The position numbers were made by a program, and so were the translations under genes. From Flavobacteriaceae bacterium NBU2973 (lineage in GTDB: Bacteria > Bacteroidota > Bacteroidia > Flavobacteriales > Flavobacteriaceae): 64,000 bases of DNA. Numbering within the stretch: the stretch's first letter is position 1; every line of letters starts with the position of its first letter. The notes under the pieces are model-generated. The model was not told the origin of the DNA and searched no databases. It worked only from the letters and a program-made list of their open reading frames with translations. The stretch is from the NCBI GenBank assembly GCA_026162565.1, contig JAOEIQ010000001.1, positions 248,001 to 312,000 of the forward strand. Direction: 5' to 3'. Below are positions 45,082 to 55,422 of the stretch, one piece after another.

Positions 45082-45983
45082 TATTTGAAAAAAAATATCT
45101 CGCCATTGTTCAATTTTAAATCATGCTCTATGAGTATTGTTTTAGATTTATATTGAGCCTGAATCAACCAATTGTTTCCATTAAAATAGGATTGCATGAC
45201 TGTAGCTTTAAAATGAGATTTTTCTACAATTTTTAGTTGATTAGCGTAAACAATTTGGTTATTAATAATATTAAATTCCCCAAAAAAAGAAGCTATTAAA
45301 GGCGTTTCAGGATTTTTAAATAATTCTTCTGGATGACCTTGAATTTCAATTTCATTATTATTAAGTAGAACCATATTATCAGCATACCCTAAAACATCTT
45401 CTTTATCGTGAGTTGCTACAATACAAGCAATATTCTTTTCTTTTAAGTATTTAAAAAGGTTGCGTCTTAAGGATTGTTTTTTAAAATTATCTATATGGCT
45501 AAATGGCTCATCGAGTAATATAATTTCTGGTTGTTTTGCGATGGCTCTTGCCAAAGCAACTCGTTGCTTTTGTCCACCACTTAAAGTTTTTACTTTAGTT
45601 TTAGCAAAGTCAGTAAGTTCAACAACTTCTAATAATTCAGCAACTCGTTTTTGTTTTTCTTCTGGAAAGAAATTGGATAAAAATTTGCCGACGTTCTCTT
45701 CAACAGAAATAAAAGGCATTAGATCAAACTCTTGAGCTACATATTTCATAAAATCGTAACCAACCACCAAGTTATATTTTGGTCCAAGAATTTCTTGATT
45801 TTTCCATAAAATATTACCTTCATCTAAATCATACTCACCATATAAAACTTTTAAGAGCGTACTTTTTCCAGAGCCACTTTCTCCAATTATGGCAAGATAT
45901 TCTCCAGGATGAACATTAAAACGTAATTGTTTTAATACAGGATTTTTATCGTAGCTGAATGTTATATTTTTTACTTCAAGCAT
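45078..45983 (-). CDS. ABC transporter ATP-binding protein
   Basis: The protein has 301 residues. Walker A is GESGSGKSTLLK at about 35-46, the signature is LSGGQKQRVALARAIA, Walker B is IILLDEPF and the H-loop is ATHDKED. The C-terminal 60 residues beyond the ATPase core form a TOBE-like beta domain. It resembles the importer-type ATPases of the PotA/CysA group. Permease genes are not adjacent. It follows the POP gene on the same strand beyond a terminator. Confidence 0.88.
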   Translation of the reverse strand: MLEVKNITFSYDKNPVLKQLRFNVHPGEYLAIIGESGSGKSTLLKVLYGEYDLDEGNILWKNQEILGPKYNLVVGYDFMKYVAQEFDLMPFISVEENVGKFLSNFFPEEKQKRVAELLEVVELTDFAKTKVKTLSGGQKQRVALARAIAKQPEIILLDEPFSHIDNFKKQSLRRNLFKYLKEKNIACIVATHDKEDVLGYADNMVLLNNNEIEIQGHPEELFKNPETPLIASFFGEFNIINNQIVYANQLKIVEKSHFKATVMQSYFNGNNWLIQAQYKSKTILIEHDLKLNNGEIFFFKY

Positions 45984-46004
45984 GATACAAAAATAGGCAT
46001 TAAA

Positions 46005-46032
46005 AAACCGCTTGTATTACAAGCGGTTTTTA
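46005..46032 (-). terminator. Intrinsic terminator after the prolyl oligopeptidase gene
   Basis: CCGCTTGTA and TACAAGCGG pair around one base, with a T-run on the minus strand directly after the prolyl oligopeptidase stop. Confidence 0.8.
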
Positions 46033-46048
46033 AAATATTAAGGCTTTA

Positions 46049-48214
46049 TTATCCTTTTATTTTTTCTTTGGTTTTACTTGGCAGCACATCAAATCCCATA
46101 TTATAAAGAGTGAAACCAAATATATCTGCATATTGCTCGATAGTTTTGCTAACAGGAGTTCCTGCTCCATGACCAGCATCTGTTTCAATTCTTATTAATG
46201 TTGGGTTAGAACCAGCTTGCTTACTTTGAAGCTCTGCGGCAAATTTAAAACTATGTGCAGGAACCACACGATCGTCATGATCACCAGTTGTTACCATTGT
46301 TGCAGGATATTCAACACCTTCTTTTACATTGTGTACAGGTGAATAACCTTTTAAATATTCAAACATTTCTTTGCTTTGTTCAGATGTACCATAGTCGTAA
46401 GCCCAACCAGCTCCAGCTGTAAATGTATGATAACGTAGCATATCTAAAACACCTACTGCAGGTAAAGCAACTTTCATTAAATCTGGACGTTGCGTCATTG
46501 TTGCGCCAACTAATAAACCACCATTAGATCCACCGCGAATTGCTAAATAATCTGATGAGGTATATTTGTTATCAATTAAATATTCAGCAGCAGCAATAAA
46601 ATCGTCAAATACATTTTGTTTTTGCATTTGTGTTCCGGCTTTATGCCATTCTTTTCCGTATTCTCCACCACCACGAAGATTTGGTACTGCATAAATACCT
46701 CCTTGTTCCATCCAAACGGCATTTGTAATACTAAAAGACGGATTTAGGCTGATATTGAATCCTCCATAACCATAAAGAATCGTTGGGTTTTTACCATTAA
46801 GTTCAAGTCCTTTTTTATGAGTGATAATCATTGGTACTTTAGTGCCATCTTTAGATGTGTAAAATACTTGCTTACTCTCAAAATCTTCACTGTTAAATTC
46901 TATAGAAGGTTTCCAGTATAATTCAGATTTTCCTGTATCTACATTATACTTATAAATACTTGAAGGCGTGTTATAATTAGTAAATGAATAGTAATCTATT
47001 TTATCCTCTTTTTTTCCGCCAAATCCTCCAGCGTTTCCAACACCTGGTAATTCTACGTCACGAATAAACTGTCCATTATAATCGTACTGCTTTACTTTAG
47101 AAACAGCATCAACCATATATTCTGTAAAGAAATAACCTCCACCTGTTGAAGGGCTTAATACATATTCAGTTTCTGGAATAAAATCTACCCAATTTTCAGG
47201 AGTTGGATTAGATGCATCTACCGTTACTATTTTTTGATTAGGCGCATTTAAATTCGTTACTAAATATAACTTGCTCCCAACGTTATCTATTAGATAGGTA
47301 TCACTATCTGTATTATCTAAAATAGTCACTAAAGGACTGTTCGGTTTCGTTAAGTCTTTTATGTATAATTTGTTTCCAGAAGTCGACACTCTTGGTGAAA
47401 TAAGAAGGTATCTATCATCTTCAGTAACACCTCCATAAATATATCTGTGTTTTTCTGCTTCAGTTCCTCCGTAAATAAGTTTATCGTCACTTTGTTTGGT
47501 ACCCAGTTTATGATAGTACACTTTGTGCTGATCTGTTTTAGCAGACAGTTCACTACCTTTAGGCTTGTCATAACTTGAATAATAAAACCCTTCATTTTTG
47601 TACCAAGACATTCCGCTAAACTTAACATCGATAATTGTATCTTCAATTATTTCTTTAGTTTCGGTATTCATAACTAAAATCTTTCTCCAATCACTTCCGC
47701 CTTCAGAAATAGCATAAGCAAGCGTTTTTCCATCTTTTGAGAAACTAGCACCTCCTAATGAAATGGTTCCATCCTCTTTAAATGTATTAGGATCTAAAAA
47801 CACTTCTGCTGTACTTGGATCAGTTCCATTTTTGTAACGATAAATCACATACTGATTTTGAAGCCCATCATTTTTATAGAAATAGGTATAATCTCCTTCT
47901 GTAAATGGCGACCCAAGTTTCTCGTAGTTCCAAAGTTTTTCTAATCGATCTTTAAGCTCTTTGCGATATGGTATATTATCTAGATAACCAAAAGTAGTAA
48001 GGTTTTGTGTTTTAACCCATTCTTCGGTTTCGGCACTTCTGTCATCTTCTAACCATCTGTAAGGATCTTTTACATCAATACCAAAGTAATTTGTAACGGT
48101 ATCAACTTGTTTGGTTTCAGGGTAATTCACTACAATTTCTTTACGTTCTTCTTTTTCTGTTTTACAAGAACTAAAAGTAGTTATTGCTAATAAAATGAGC
48201 ATTACTTTTTTCAT
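46049..48214 (-). CDS. Prolyl oligopeptidase family protein (S9, lipoprotein)
   Basis: The protein has 721 residues with a lipobox (FSSCKTEKE). The beta-propeller (about 70-420) is followed by an alpha/beta hydrolase domain. The nucleophile Ser is in RGGSNGGLL (about residue 562), with Asp in DHDDRV and His in DAGHGAG; all three fit S9A. The N-terminal [18 protein letters not shown] is the family's first hallmark. The enzyme cuts short peptides after proline. It is probably periplasmic or on the cell surface. Confidence 0.94.
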   Translation of the reverse strand: MKKVMLILLAITTFSSCKTEKEERKEIVVNYPETKQVDTVTNYFGIDVKDPYRWLEDDRSAETEEWVKTQNLTTFGYLDNIPYRKELKDRLEKLWNYEKLGSPFTEGDYTYFYKNDGLQNQYVIYRYKNGTDPSTAEVFLDPNTFKEDGTISLGGASFSKDGKTLAYAISEGGSDWRKILVMNTETKEIIEDTIIDVKFSGMSWYKNEGFYYSSYDKPKGSELSAKTDQHKVYYHKLGTKQSDDKLIYGGTEAEKHRYIYGGVTEDDRYLLISPRVSTSGNKLYIKDLTKPNSPLVTILDNTDSDTYLIDNVGSKLYLVTNLNAPNQKIVTVDASNPTPENWVDFIPETEYVLSPSTGGGYFFTEYMVDAVSKVKQYDYNGQFIRDVELPGVGNAGGFGGKKEDKIDYYSFTNYNTPSSIYKYNVDTGKSELYWKPSIEFNSEDFESKQVFYTSKDGTKVPMIITHKKGLELNGKNPTILYGYGGFNISLNPSFSITNAVWMEQGGIYAVPNLRGGGEYGKEWHKAGTQMQKQNVFDDFIAAAEYLIDNKYTSSDYLAIRGGSNGGLLVGATMTQRPDLMKVALPAVGVLDMLRYHTFTAGAGWAYDYGTSEQSKEMFEYLKGYSPVHNVKEGVEYPATMVTTGDHDDRVVPAHSFKFAAELQSKQAGSNPTLIRIETDAGHGAGTPVSKTIEQYADIFGFTLYNMGFDVLPSKTKEKIKG

Positions 48215-48253
48215 TTTTACACGGTTTTGGTTTAAAGTCTACCAAAAATAACG

Positions 48254-48288
48254 AAAAAAGCTCCTGCATTGATATGCAAGAGCTTTTT
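48254..48288 (-). terminator. Intrinsic terminator after the FG-GAP gene
   Basis: AAAAAGCTC, then TGCAT, pairs with ATGCA and GAGCTTTTT around TGAT, with one bulge on each side. A T-run follows on the minus strand downstream of the FG-GAP gene. Confidence 0.75.
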
Positions 48289-48306
48289 TAGGATTGTTTT
48301 AAGAAT

Positions 48307-50442
48307 TTATTGTTTGATAAATCGTTGTGTTGATACGTTATCTTGAGAGAAAAGCCTTAAAAGATATGCGCCAGGAGCTAAATTAGAAACGTCAATCATA
48401 TCAGATTTTAATTTTGCATTCATAACTCGTCTACCATTGATATCAAAAACAGAATAAATAGTCTCAGCTAGATTGTAAGTAGCGTTGATATTTAAAATGT
48501 TTTTAGTTGGGTTAGGATATAAAATTAAATCGGTTTTTTCTGATGAAGGTGTCGATAATGTATTGTTACCCTCAATGATTGTTAGCGGTTGATTAATAGG
48601 AGGATTAGTAATTAAATCAATTACTCCAGATGGCCAAAATACTTTTACAGAAGTAATTGAAGTATCAGAACCAATACCAAAATGCGTATTTAAACTTCCC
48701 ATGTATCTAAACCCTTCACCACTTCTAACATCACGTATTTGCGTTCCAAGACCTGAAGTGGTTATCTCAATTCTAGCTCCAATACCGTTTCTATTACTTT
48801 GTACACCAATCGTGTAAATTTTAAGCCAGTTATTTTGTAGGTAAGAACCAGATATATTGATATATTTTCTAAAACCATGTAGGTCTATGTAACCATCATT
48901 ATTTAAGTCACCAATAGCGTAGATAGAAGGTAAATCAAGCGAAGTATCTTGAGTAAAGGTCATATCTCCATTATTTATAAGGATTTCTCCATTTGATATA
49001 ATGTCTACATAACCATCATTATTAAAATCGTGAGCTTCATTTTCTACACCAGTTTTTGTAAGAGCCTGAACACCAGAAGCAACAGAAATATCTTCAAATA
49101 GAGGCAAACCATCTAATGGTAATCCTTGACCATCAAGAGGAACTTCAGATCGATTCATCATTAACTTATGAGCATCATCTGTATCAAAGGAACCGATAAA
49201 TACATCCATATCACCATCGTTATCAAAATCAGCCCAAGCACTAGACCAAGTTTGCATTGGGTCATCCAGGCCAACAGATACTCCTACATCAGCATAGGAA
49301 GCATTTCCGTTAGAGCTGTCGTTTCTGAATAGTTGATTTTTTCTTTTTTCAATATCAGAAGACCCACTACATTTTGCTAAAAATAAGTCCATGTCGTGGT
49401 CATTATCATAGTCTATCCAAACCGAACCATAATTCCCTCCAGAAGGATAAACTCCAAGTCCTTGAGGAACTCCATTTGGATCAGCACCTCGATAAAAATC
49501 AAGGTCATTAGTGCCATCGTTAATGTAGTAAACATTTGGCGCTTGGTCATGACAAACAAACACATCTAAATCACCATCATTATTTATATCAACAAAGTTT
49601 GTACGTTGTGTAAAAACATCATCGTCAGAATATGCTATCGCATAGTCTGTTCCTGAAGATATAGCATCAACAATAGTAACTCCTTGTGTTCCACCAAATA
49701 CTAAATCGTTAAATCCATCTGCATTGTAATCACCTGCTGCAAGACTCCAAGTAGGTGGATAAGTTGGGTCTATACCATAAGTTGTAACAGCTGAAAAAGT
49801 ACCATCTACTTGCTGATAATATATATTAATTGCTGTGGATTGTGAAGGCGAGCCTTGTTGAGTTATGGTAACAATATCATCTAAAAAGTCACCATTCATA
49901 TCTACCAAACCTCTTCGTGTTCCAGTAGTGGAAAAATTTTCTTCCTCAAAAGTCACAGGAGGTAGTGGGACTTCAGTAACTTCGAAAGTGAAGTTATTTC
50001 CAGTAGAGTATCTGTTATCCCAAACAACGTAATATGTTTCACCAGGAATAGCGATAAAAGAAAATACTGACAAAGGACTAGATGTATTAGTTCCTGTTAA
50101 AACACCACTATCATCATCACCACCAAAACACACCAAATTACTACAATCACCAATGTAAACTTGTAAACGCGTATCTTTATCTCCATTAACCTCTAAATCA
50201 GAACTAATAGTAGTTAAAAATCCAGCAGAAGGCGTGTAAGCAAACCACTCACCTTCAGGTAAGGGATTTGTTATACTACCTGCACAAGCTTCGGGAATCA
50301 AATCGCCATCTATATCTCCAACGGTATAAGTACCAGTACCAGTAATTTCTGCTGCTGCTTCTGCCGCAAGACAAGTATTCTGTTGAGCGTGTAGTAATGG
50401 TGACATTACTAATAACAATAGTAGTAATAATTTATTTTTCAT
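48307..50442 (-). CDS. FG-GAP/ASPIC-UnbV (CRTAC1-like) protein with T9SS domain
   Basis: The protein has 711 residues. A signal peptide (KNKLLLLLLLVMSPLLHAQ) is followed by a disulfide-type N-terminal part, then about six FG-GAP/VCBS repeats (for example DYDNDHDMDLFLAKCSG and DFDNDGDMDVFIGSF), which bind calcium by Asp-Asn-Asp patterns. An ASPIC/UnbV region is recognizable near 560-620 (SNRNGIGARIEITTSGLGT). The end has LYPNPTK and a T9SS type A tail (GAYLLRLFSQDNVSTQRFIKQ). It is predicted to be secreted and displayed. It is downstream of the diheme cytochrome gene by 14 bases. Confidence 0.88.
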   Translation of the reverse strand: MKNKLLLLLLLVMSPLLHAQQNTCLAAEAAAEITGTGTYTVGDIDGDLIPEACAGSITNPLPEGEWFAYTPSAGFLTTISSDLEVNGDKDTRLQVYIGDCSNLVCFGGDDDSGVLTGTNTSSPLSVFSFIAIPGETYYVVWDNRYSTGNNFTFEVTEVPLPPVTFEEENFSTTGTRRGLVDMNGDFLDDIVTITQQGSPSQSTAINIYYQQVDGTFSAVTTYGIDPTYPPTWSLAAGDYNADGFNDLVFGGTQGVTIVDAISSGTDYAIAYSDDDVFTQRTNFVDINNDGDLDVFVCHDQAPNVYYINDGTNDLDFYRGADPNGVPQGLGVYPSGGNYGSVWIDYDNDHDMDLFLAKCSGSSDIEKRKNQLFRNDSSNGNASYADVGVSVGLDDPMQTWSSAWADFDNDGDMDVFIGSFDTDDAHKLMMNRSEVPLDGQGLPLDGLPLFEDISVASGVQALTKTGVENEAHDFNNDGYVDIISNGEILINNGDMTFTQDTSLDLPSIYAIGDLNNDGYIDLHGFRKYINISGSYLQNNWLKIYTIGVQSNRNGIGARIEITTSGLGTQIRDVRSGEGFRYMGSLNTHFGIGSDTSITSVKVFWPSGVIDLITNPPINQPLTIIEGNNTLSTPSSEKTDLILYPNPTKNILNINATYNLAETIYSVFDINGRRVMNAKLKSDMIDVSNLAPGAYLLRLFSQDNVSTQRFIKQ

Positions 50443-50456
50443 GATTAATAGCTTTT

Positions 50457-51815
50457 TTATTCACAATTTGTTTCTAATGAGTTAATCCAATTTTCGATTA
50501 ATTGGATGCCTTCTATATGTCTTAAATTTCTGCCTATCAGAGGCATTTTATATTCTTCTTGTAAGGTATTTATTCTGTAAAATAGTGCTGAATTTTCTGC
50601 AGAACCTGCACTAACTAATACGGATGGACCATTTTCAATTTCTTGTTCAGCATCTATGCAAACTCCTAAATTATCAGGATTTGAAGTTTCAGAAAACCCA
50701 AAGCGCAAAGATCTGTAAGAACAAAATCCATCATCAGAATGGCAATGAGCACAATTAATGTCCAAGTATGATCGTGCTCTTAATTCTAAAGATTGGGATT
50801 CATCTTTCCAATTAATAGAAGACAAAATATTAGAAGGTAAATTATTTGATAAATAGTCAAATTCTATCCATTTACTTAATTGGTTGCTTATACCATCTGT
50901 ATATTCATAATCTCTATTTAGATTTTGAGGTTTTGGTCCTATAGGAAATGGAAGAGTACTTCCATTATTATGACACGCAAAGCATTGGCTAAAAGGTGGC
51001 ACTTGATAGTTCACAGTTTGCGTTTCTCCAACATCATCAATCCATTGTAAGCTAACTAAACTACCACTGGTCGTAAAAAAAGCTTCAGTTTGATCTTCGT
51101 TCCAGAGATAATTTGCAAAAGTCCACTCACCTTCTTTTTTTATCATTAAACGAGTCTCAATAATTTGGGTGTTACCAGAAGGCACCACATTATCATAATA
51201 AAAGTTTTTTATAAGAATAGATCCTTCAGGAAAATCTAACGATTTATTATCTGCAATATAATTTGCCTTGACATTTTCTGGCATCCACACAAAACGCTTC
51301 TTTTTGGCATAATCACTAAATAAAGATGAATTTAAATCATAAGGCAATACACCAAAAACAGGATTTAAATCAGACATGGTTCCTTTAAAGAAATTATATT
51401 CAGATAAGGTGTCGTAAGGAAAAGCTTGTAAATTGAAGTTAACAGGAGTTACTGGCAATACAGTTACATTTACAGTACCAGTTGCACAATTAGAATCTAA
51501 ACAGACTATATACTGAAAAGCATCTTGGCCATAAAAGTCACTATGTGGTGTGTAAGAGATTGTATAATCAATAAAGTTTTCTGAAGTATTTATTTCTACA
51601 GAACCATTACTTGGTGATAATACTTCTAAAGTGCCTTCTATTGGAACATTTAAGTCATTTAAAAAGATATCAATATCAACTGAAGTATCTTGAAGCGTTT
51701 CTACTATATCAAGATTAGCTTCGATAAGAATAGGCACATACTCATCCTCTTCCTTGCAGGACAGGCCTAAAAGTAGAAATAGGATTAAAATTAGTATAGT
51801 AGATTTTTTAATCAT
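50457..51815 (-). CDS. Diheme c-type cytochrome lipoprotein with cadherin-like N-terminal domain
   Basis: The chosen start gives 452 residues with a lipobox (LLLGLSC); an upstream ATG would add 13 residues. Residues about 35-120 are a beta-sandwich (SYTPHSDFYGQDAFQYIVC), similar to Big_9/cadherin tandem domains. Two heme sites CFACH (about residue 277) and CAHCH (about 353) follow, and YKMPL near the end may supply a heme Met. It resembles the SO2930 family of diheme cytochromes. It is probably anchored on the membrane outside the cytoplasm and heads a two-gene unit with the FG-GAP protein. Confidence 0.82.
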   Translation of the reverse strand: MIKKSTILILILFLLLGLSCKEEDEYVPILIEANLDIVETLQDTSVDIDIFLNDLNVPIEGTLEVLSPSNGSVEINTSENFIDYTISYTPHSDFYGQDAFQYIVCLDSNCATGTVNVTVLPVTPVNFNLQAFPYDTLSEYNFFKGTMSDLNPVFGVLPYDLNSSLFSDYAKKKRFVWMPENVKANYIADNKSLDFPEGSILIKNFYYDNVVPSGNTQIIETRLMIKKEGEWTFANYLWNEDQTEAFFTTSGSLVSLQWIDDVGETQTVNYQVPPFSQCFACHNNGSTLPFPIGPKPQNLNRDYEYTDGISNQLSKWIEFDYLSNNLPSNILSSINWKDESQSLELRARSYLDINCAHCHSDDGFCSYRSLRFGFSETSNPDNLGVCIDAEQEIENGPSVLVSAGSAENSALFYRINTLQEEYKMPLIGRNLRHIEGIQLIENWINSLETNCE

Positions 51816-51902
51816 TTGGTAAATTTGAGCATCTAAATTAACCAATAAGGGCAAATGCCTTACAATTAATTAGTTGTAATGCTATTTTTACCGTATGATT
51901 TA

Positions 51903-52892
51903 CTACACGAGATTTTTTGAAACTAAATATTCTGCTATTTGAACAGCGTTAGTTGCGGCACCTTTTCGTAAATTATCACTCACAATCCACATATTGAGTG
52001 AGTTGGGTTGAGATCCATCTCTTCTAATTCTTCCAACAAAAACATCGTCTTTTCCATGCGCATAAATTGGCATTGGGTAGGTATTTACATCAGGATTATC
52101 CTGAAGCGTAACACCTTCGGTATTATTAAGTATTTCTCTGACTTCCGAGATGTTAAAATCGTTTTCAAACTCGATATTCACAGACTCACTGTGACCACCA
52201 GCAGTTGGTATTCGAACCGCAGTTGCAGTTACAGCTATAGTTTTGTCATCTAGTATTTTTTGAGTTTCTCTTACTAGCTTCATTTCTTCTTTCGTATAAC
52301 CGTTTTCTTCAAATACATCACAATGAGGTAAGGCATTTTGATGAATAGGATAAGGATAAGCCATTTCTCCTTTTATACCTGCTAATTCATTTTCTAATTG
52401 TTTTACTGCTTTTACTCCTGTTCCGGAAATGGATTGATATGTAGAAACGACAATACGTTTAATCTTATATTTTTTGTGTAAAGGTGCTAAAGCCATTACC
52501 ATTTGTATTGTAGAGCAGTTAGGATTAGCAATAATTTTATCATTTTCAGTAAGTTGAGATGCATTAATTTCTGGCACAACAAGACACTTATCTAAATCCA
52601 TTCGCCAAGCAGAAGAATTATCAATAACAGTTGTTCCAACTTCAGCAAATTTAGGAGCCCATTCTTTAGAAGTGCTTCCACCAGCTGAAAAAAGTGCAAT
52701 ATGAGGTTTTTTAGAAATGGCATCATTCATTCCTACCACTTTAAAAGATTTATCTTTATAAATGATTTCTTTTCCAATACTTCTTTCTGAAGCTACTGGA
52801 ATTAATTCTGTGATAGGAAAATTACGTTCAGCAAGCACTTTTAACATAACTTCACCAACTAAACCGGTTGCTCCAACAACTGCTATTTTCAT
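51903..52892 (-). CDS. asd: Aspartate-semialdehyde dehydrogenase
   Basis: The protein has 329 residues. KIAVVGATGLVGEVML binds NADP, and the catalytic Cys is C126 in ANPNCSTIQM. The VGRIRRDGS region and the DNLRKGAATNAVQIAE end are conserved. The enzyme makes aspartate semialdehyde for lysine/diaminopimelate, threonine and methionine synthesis. It is same-strand downstream of mscL and separated from it by a terminator. Confidence 0.97.
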   Translation of the reverse strand: MKIAVVGATGLVGEVMLKVLAERNFPITELIPVASERSIGKEIIYKDKSFKVVGMNDAISKKPHIALFSAGGSTSKEWAPKFAEVGTTVIDNSSAWRMDLDKCLVVPEINASQLTENDKIIANPNCSTIQMVMALAPLHKKYKIKRIVVSTYQSISGTGVKAVKQLENELAGIKGEMAYPYPIHQNALPHCDVFEENGYTKEEMKLVRETQKILDDKTIAVTATAVRIPTAGGHSESVNIEFENDFNISEVREILNNTEGVTLQDNPDVNTYPMPIYAHGKDDVFVGRIRRDGSQPNSLNMWIVSDNLRKGAATNAVQIAEYLVSKNLV

Positions 52893-52960
52893 AAGTAGAT
52901 AATTTTATAGCACAAAAGTACGTATTAAATAAATTTGAAATTCTAAATTTTATATAAAAA

Positions 52961-52988
52961 AACCACTTCTTGATAGAAGTGGTTTAAA
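52961..52988 (-). terminator. Intrinsic terminator after mscL
   Basis: AACCACTTCT and AGAAGTGGTT pair around TGAT, and the minus strand continues with seven T residues. Confidence 0.85.
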
Positions 52989-53007
52989 TAGAAATATGTG
53001 ATTAAAA

Positions 53008-53412
53008 TTATTTCTTTAAAGCATCTCTAATTTCTGTAAGTAAATCAATTTCTGATGGTCCAGCTGGAGCTTCAGGCTCTGCAGGTTTTTTTGTTTTGTT
53101 GTATGCTTTTACTACCATAAACATAACAAAACCAACAAATATTAAACTAATTATTGTGTCAATCCATGCGCCATATTCTATTGCAGCAACACCAGCCTCT
53201 TTAGCTTCTTCAACTGTTTTATAAACTGTATCTCCTGGAGTCCAAAATTTATCTGCAAAACTTACTCCACCAGATACTAAACCAATAAGAGGCATTGCAA
53301 TTTTAGAAACGAAGCCATTAATAACAGCTCCAATGGCACCAGCCATAATTACGGCAACAGCAAAATCAATCACGTTGCCTGTCATGATAAAATCTTTAAA
53401 TTCTTTTAACAT
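53008..53412 (-). CDS. mscL: Large-conductance mechanosensitive channel
   Basis: The protein has 134 residues with two membrane helices and the standard start LKEFKDFIMTGNVIDFAVAV, the pore-lining GAIGAVINGFVSKIAMPLIG, and a C-terminal helical bundle ending EIDLLTEIRDALKK. The periplasmic loop (about 55-85) carries the extra KTVEEAKEAGVAAIEYGAW. It releases solutes during osmotic downshock. A terminator lies 20 bases beyond its stop. Confidence 0.96.
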   Translation of the reverse strand: MLKEFKDFIMTGNVIDFAVAVIMAGAIGAVINGFVSKIAMPLIGLVSGGVSFADKFWTPGDTVYKTVEEAKEAGVAAIEYGAWIDTIISLIFVGFVMFMVVKAYNKTKKPAEPEAPAGPSEIDLLTEIRDALKK

Positions 53413-53486
53413 AATATATGTATTTAGTTAGTTAATAGATTACTAAAATAATTAAAAAACAGAAATGTTAAAATCTTAACAGAAAA

Positions 53487-54593
53487 TTATTTTAAGAATA
53501 CTCTTTTAACTCGTTGAGATATGGACGTGATTAACTCATAAGAAATTGTATTGGCTGTTTGAGCTAAAGCCTCTGCTGATGAATAAGAATCAAATACAAC
53601 TACTTCATCACCTTCTTTACAATCAATATCAGTTATGTTTACCATAATCATATCCATACAAACATTACCAATAATATAAGCGTGTTTTCCCTTAATAGTT
53701 ACAAAGCCTTTTCCATTACCATATTGTCTTCCTATTCCATCTGCATGTCCCAAAGGAATAGTGGCCGTTTTTTCAAAACCAAGAGCTTTATAGGCTCTAT
53801 TATAACCAACACTTTCTCCTTTTTCTATCATATGAATTTGAGAGATTATAGATTTTAGAGATGCAATTGGTTTTAGGTTTTTATTTTCTTTATCAGAATT
53901 ACCAAATCCATACAAACCAATTCCGCTTCTAACCATATCAAAATGTGCTTCAGGATAGTTTAAAATTCCGGAAGTATTGGTCATATGAAGCCAAGGCCTG
54001 TAATTAACCTTACTAAAAAATGCTTCAGCTATTTTTTTGAATCTGGAAATTTGATTTAAAGTAAATTCTTTTTCGTTTTCATCTTCGCTCGCTGCTAAAT
54101 GAGAAAATAACGATTTGACGATTACTGATTGCGTGTTTTGTAATTTTGAAATAATATAATCTACATCATTTTCCCAGAAGCCTAATCTGTTTAAACCTGT
54201 ATTAAACTTAATATGCACAGGATAATTGTTCTGATTTTCTTTTTCAGCAACAGATATAAACTCATTTAAAACTTTAGCATTGTATAAACTAGGTTCTAAA
54301 CAACGCTCTATGATTGTTTTAAAATGTATTGGTTGGGGATGTAATACTAAAATAGGTTTGGTAATTCCAGCATCGCGAAGCGCAACACCTTCATTAACAT
54401 AAGCAACAGCAAAATAATCAACCTGTAGATCTTGAAGATATTTTGCAATTTCAACAGCATCACTGCCATAAGCAAAAGCCTTAACCACAGCAAGAAATTT
54501 AGTGCTAGAATCTAGTTTAGATTGTAAATACTCAAAATTGTGTTTAAGCGCTTTTAAATCTATTTCAAGAACTGTTTCTTGGGCTTTAGGCAT
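53487..54593 (-). CDS. alr: Alanine racemase
   Basis: The chosen ATG gives 368 residues beginning [20 protein letters not shown]; an earlier in-frame ATG would add 12 Lys-rich residues from within tdk. The PLP Lys is K38 in [10 protein letters not shown], and the opposite-face Tyr is in SVGYNRAY. It makes D-alanine for peptidoglycan. The GFWENDV loop and the final [16 protein letters not shown] are canonical. It overlaps the tdk stop by eight bases, so the two genes are coupled. Confidence 0.95.
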   Translation of the reverse strand: MPKAQETVLEIDLKALKHNFEYLQSKLDSSTKFLAVVKAFAYGSDAVEIAKYLQDLQVDYFAVAYVNEGVALRDAGITKPILVLHPQPIHFKTIIERCLEPSLYNAKVLNEFISVAEKENQNNYPVHIKFNTGLNRLGFWENDVDYIISKLQNTQSVIVKSLFSHLAASEDENEKEFTLNQISRFKKIAEAFFSKVNYRPWLHMTNTSGILNYPEAHFDMVRSGIGLYGFGNSDKENKNLKPIASLKSIISQIHMIEKGESVGYNRAYKALGFEKTATIPLGHADGIGRQYGNGKGFVTIKGKHAYIIGNVCMDMIMVNITDIDCKEGDEVVVFDSYSSAEALAQTANTISYELITSISQRVKRVFLK

Positions 54594-55233
54594 TAGATTT
54601 TTTTTCTTTTGGAGAGACTTCTTCAGCATCGTTTACCTTTAAGTTTCGAACTTTATCACGTAACATACTTTTGTAGAAAGCAGCTCGACTTAAAGGTTCA
54701 TATTCGTCGACTTCACCTAATAAAACAATATCTTGACTAGATGCTTTTCTGTAACTATATTGCGCTAAATTTCCTGTTTTTGTGCAAATGGCATGCACCT
54801 TGGTAACATACTCTGCAGTTGCCATTAGATTAGGCATCGGACCAAAAGGGTTGCCTTTAAAATCCATATCCAAACCAGCTACAATAACTCGAATACCTTT
54901 ATTAGCCAAATCATTACAAACCCTAACTATTTCGTCATCAAAAAACTGGGCCTCATCAATACCAACCACATCACAACCATCTGCTAGAATAGGAATATTT
55001 GCAGCTGCAGGAACAGGAGTAGATCTAATAGAATTGTGGTCGTGAGACACCACTTCTTCCTCATCATAACGTGTATCTATCGCAGGTTTAAAAATCTCTA
55101 CTTTTTGCCTTGCAAATTGTGCACGTTTAAGCCTGCGAATCAACTCTTCTGTTTTACCAGAGAACATCGATCCACAAATAACTTCAATCCAGCCAAATTG
55201 TTCTTTGTGATTTACTGTATTTTCAAGAAACAT
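54586..55233 (-). CDS. tdk: Thymidine kinase
   Basis: The protein has 215 residues. It phosphorylates thymidine for the salvage pathway. The P-loop is GSMFSGKT at 21-28 and the Walker B-like segment is [12 protein letters not shown]. The lasso loop contains [20 protein letters not shown]; the zinc-binding Cys pair seen in many TKs is only partly present (one Cys remains). The last residues overlap the alr start. It is the first gene of the tdk-alr pair. Confidence 0.93.
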   Translation of the reverse strand: MFLENTVNHKEQFGWIEVICGSMFSGKTEELIRRLKRAQFARQKVEIFKPAIDTRYDEEEVVSHDHNSIRSTPVPAAANIPILADGCDVVGIDEAQFFDDEIVRVCNDLANKGIRVIVAGLDMDFKGNPFGPMPNLMATAEYVTKVHAICTKTGNLAQYSYRKASSQDIVLLGEVDEYEPLSRAAFYKSMLRDKVRNLKVNDAEEVSPKEKKSNA

Positions 55234-55422
55234 TTTGTAATTTTAAAGACTAAAACAATGCTTTAATACGTTTGCATAAAGGTGAAGCAAATTTATTAAA
55301 AATCAAAAGCATTCAGCAGAATAATCTTATAAGTTATGAAATGAGCCGCAAGAACTATTTAATCAACTTAAATGTGAATTGCGAATGGCATCTGACAAAT
55401 AACAAACAATAAAAATCTACAG

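Noticed and set aside
54594-54629. Longer alr N-terminus
   Set aside because: It would read a Lys-rich stretch from within tdk, while homologues begin near the chosen ATG.
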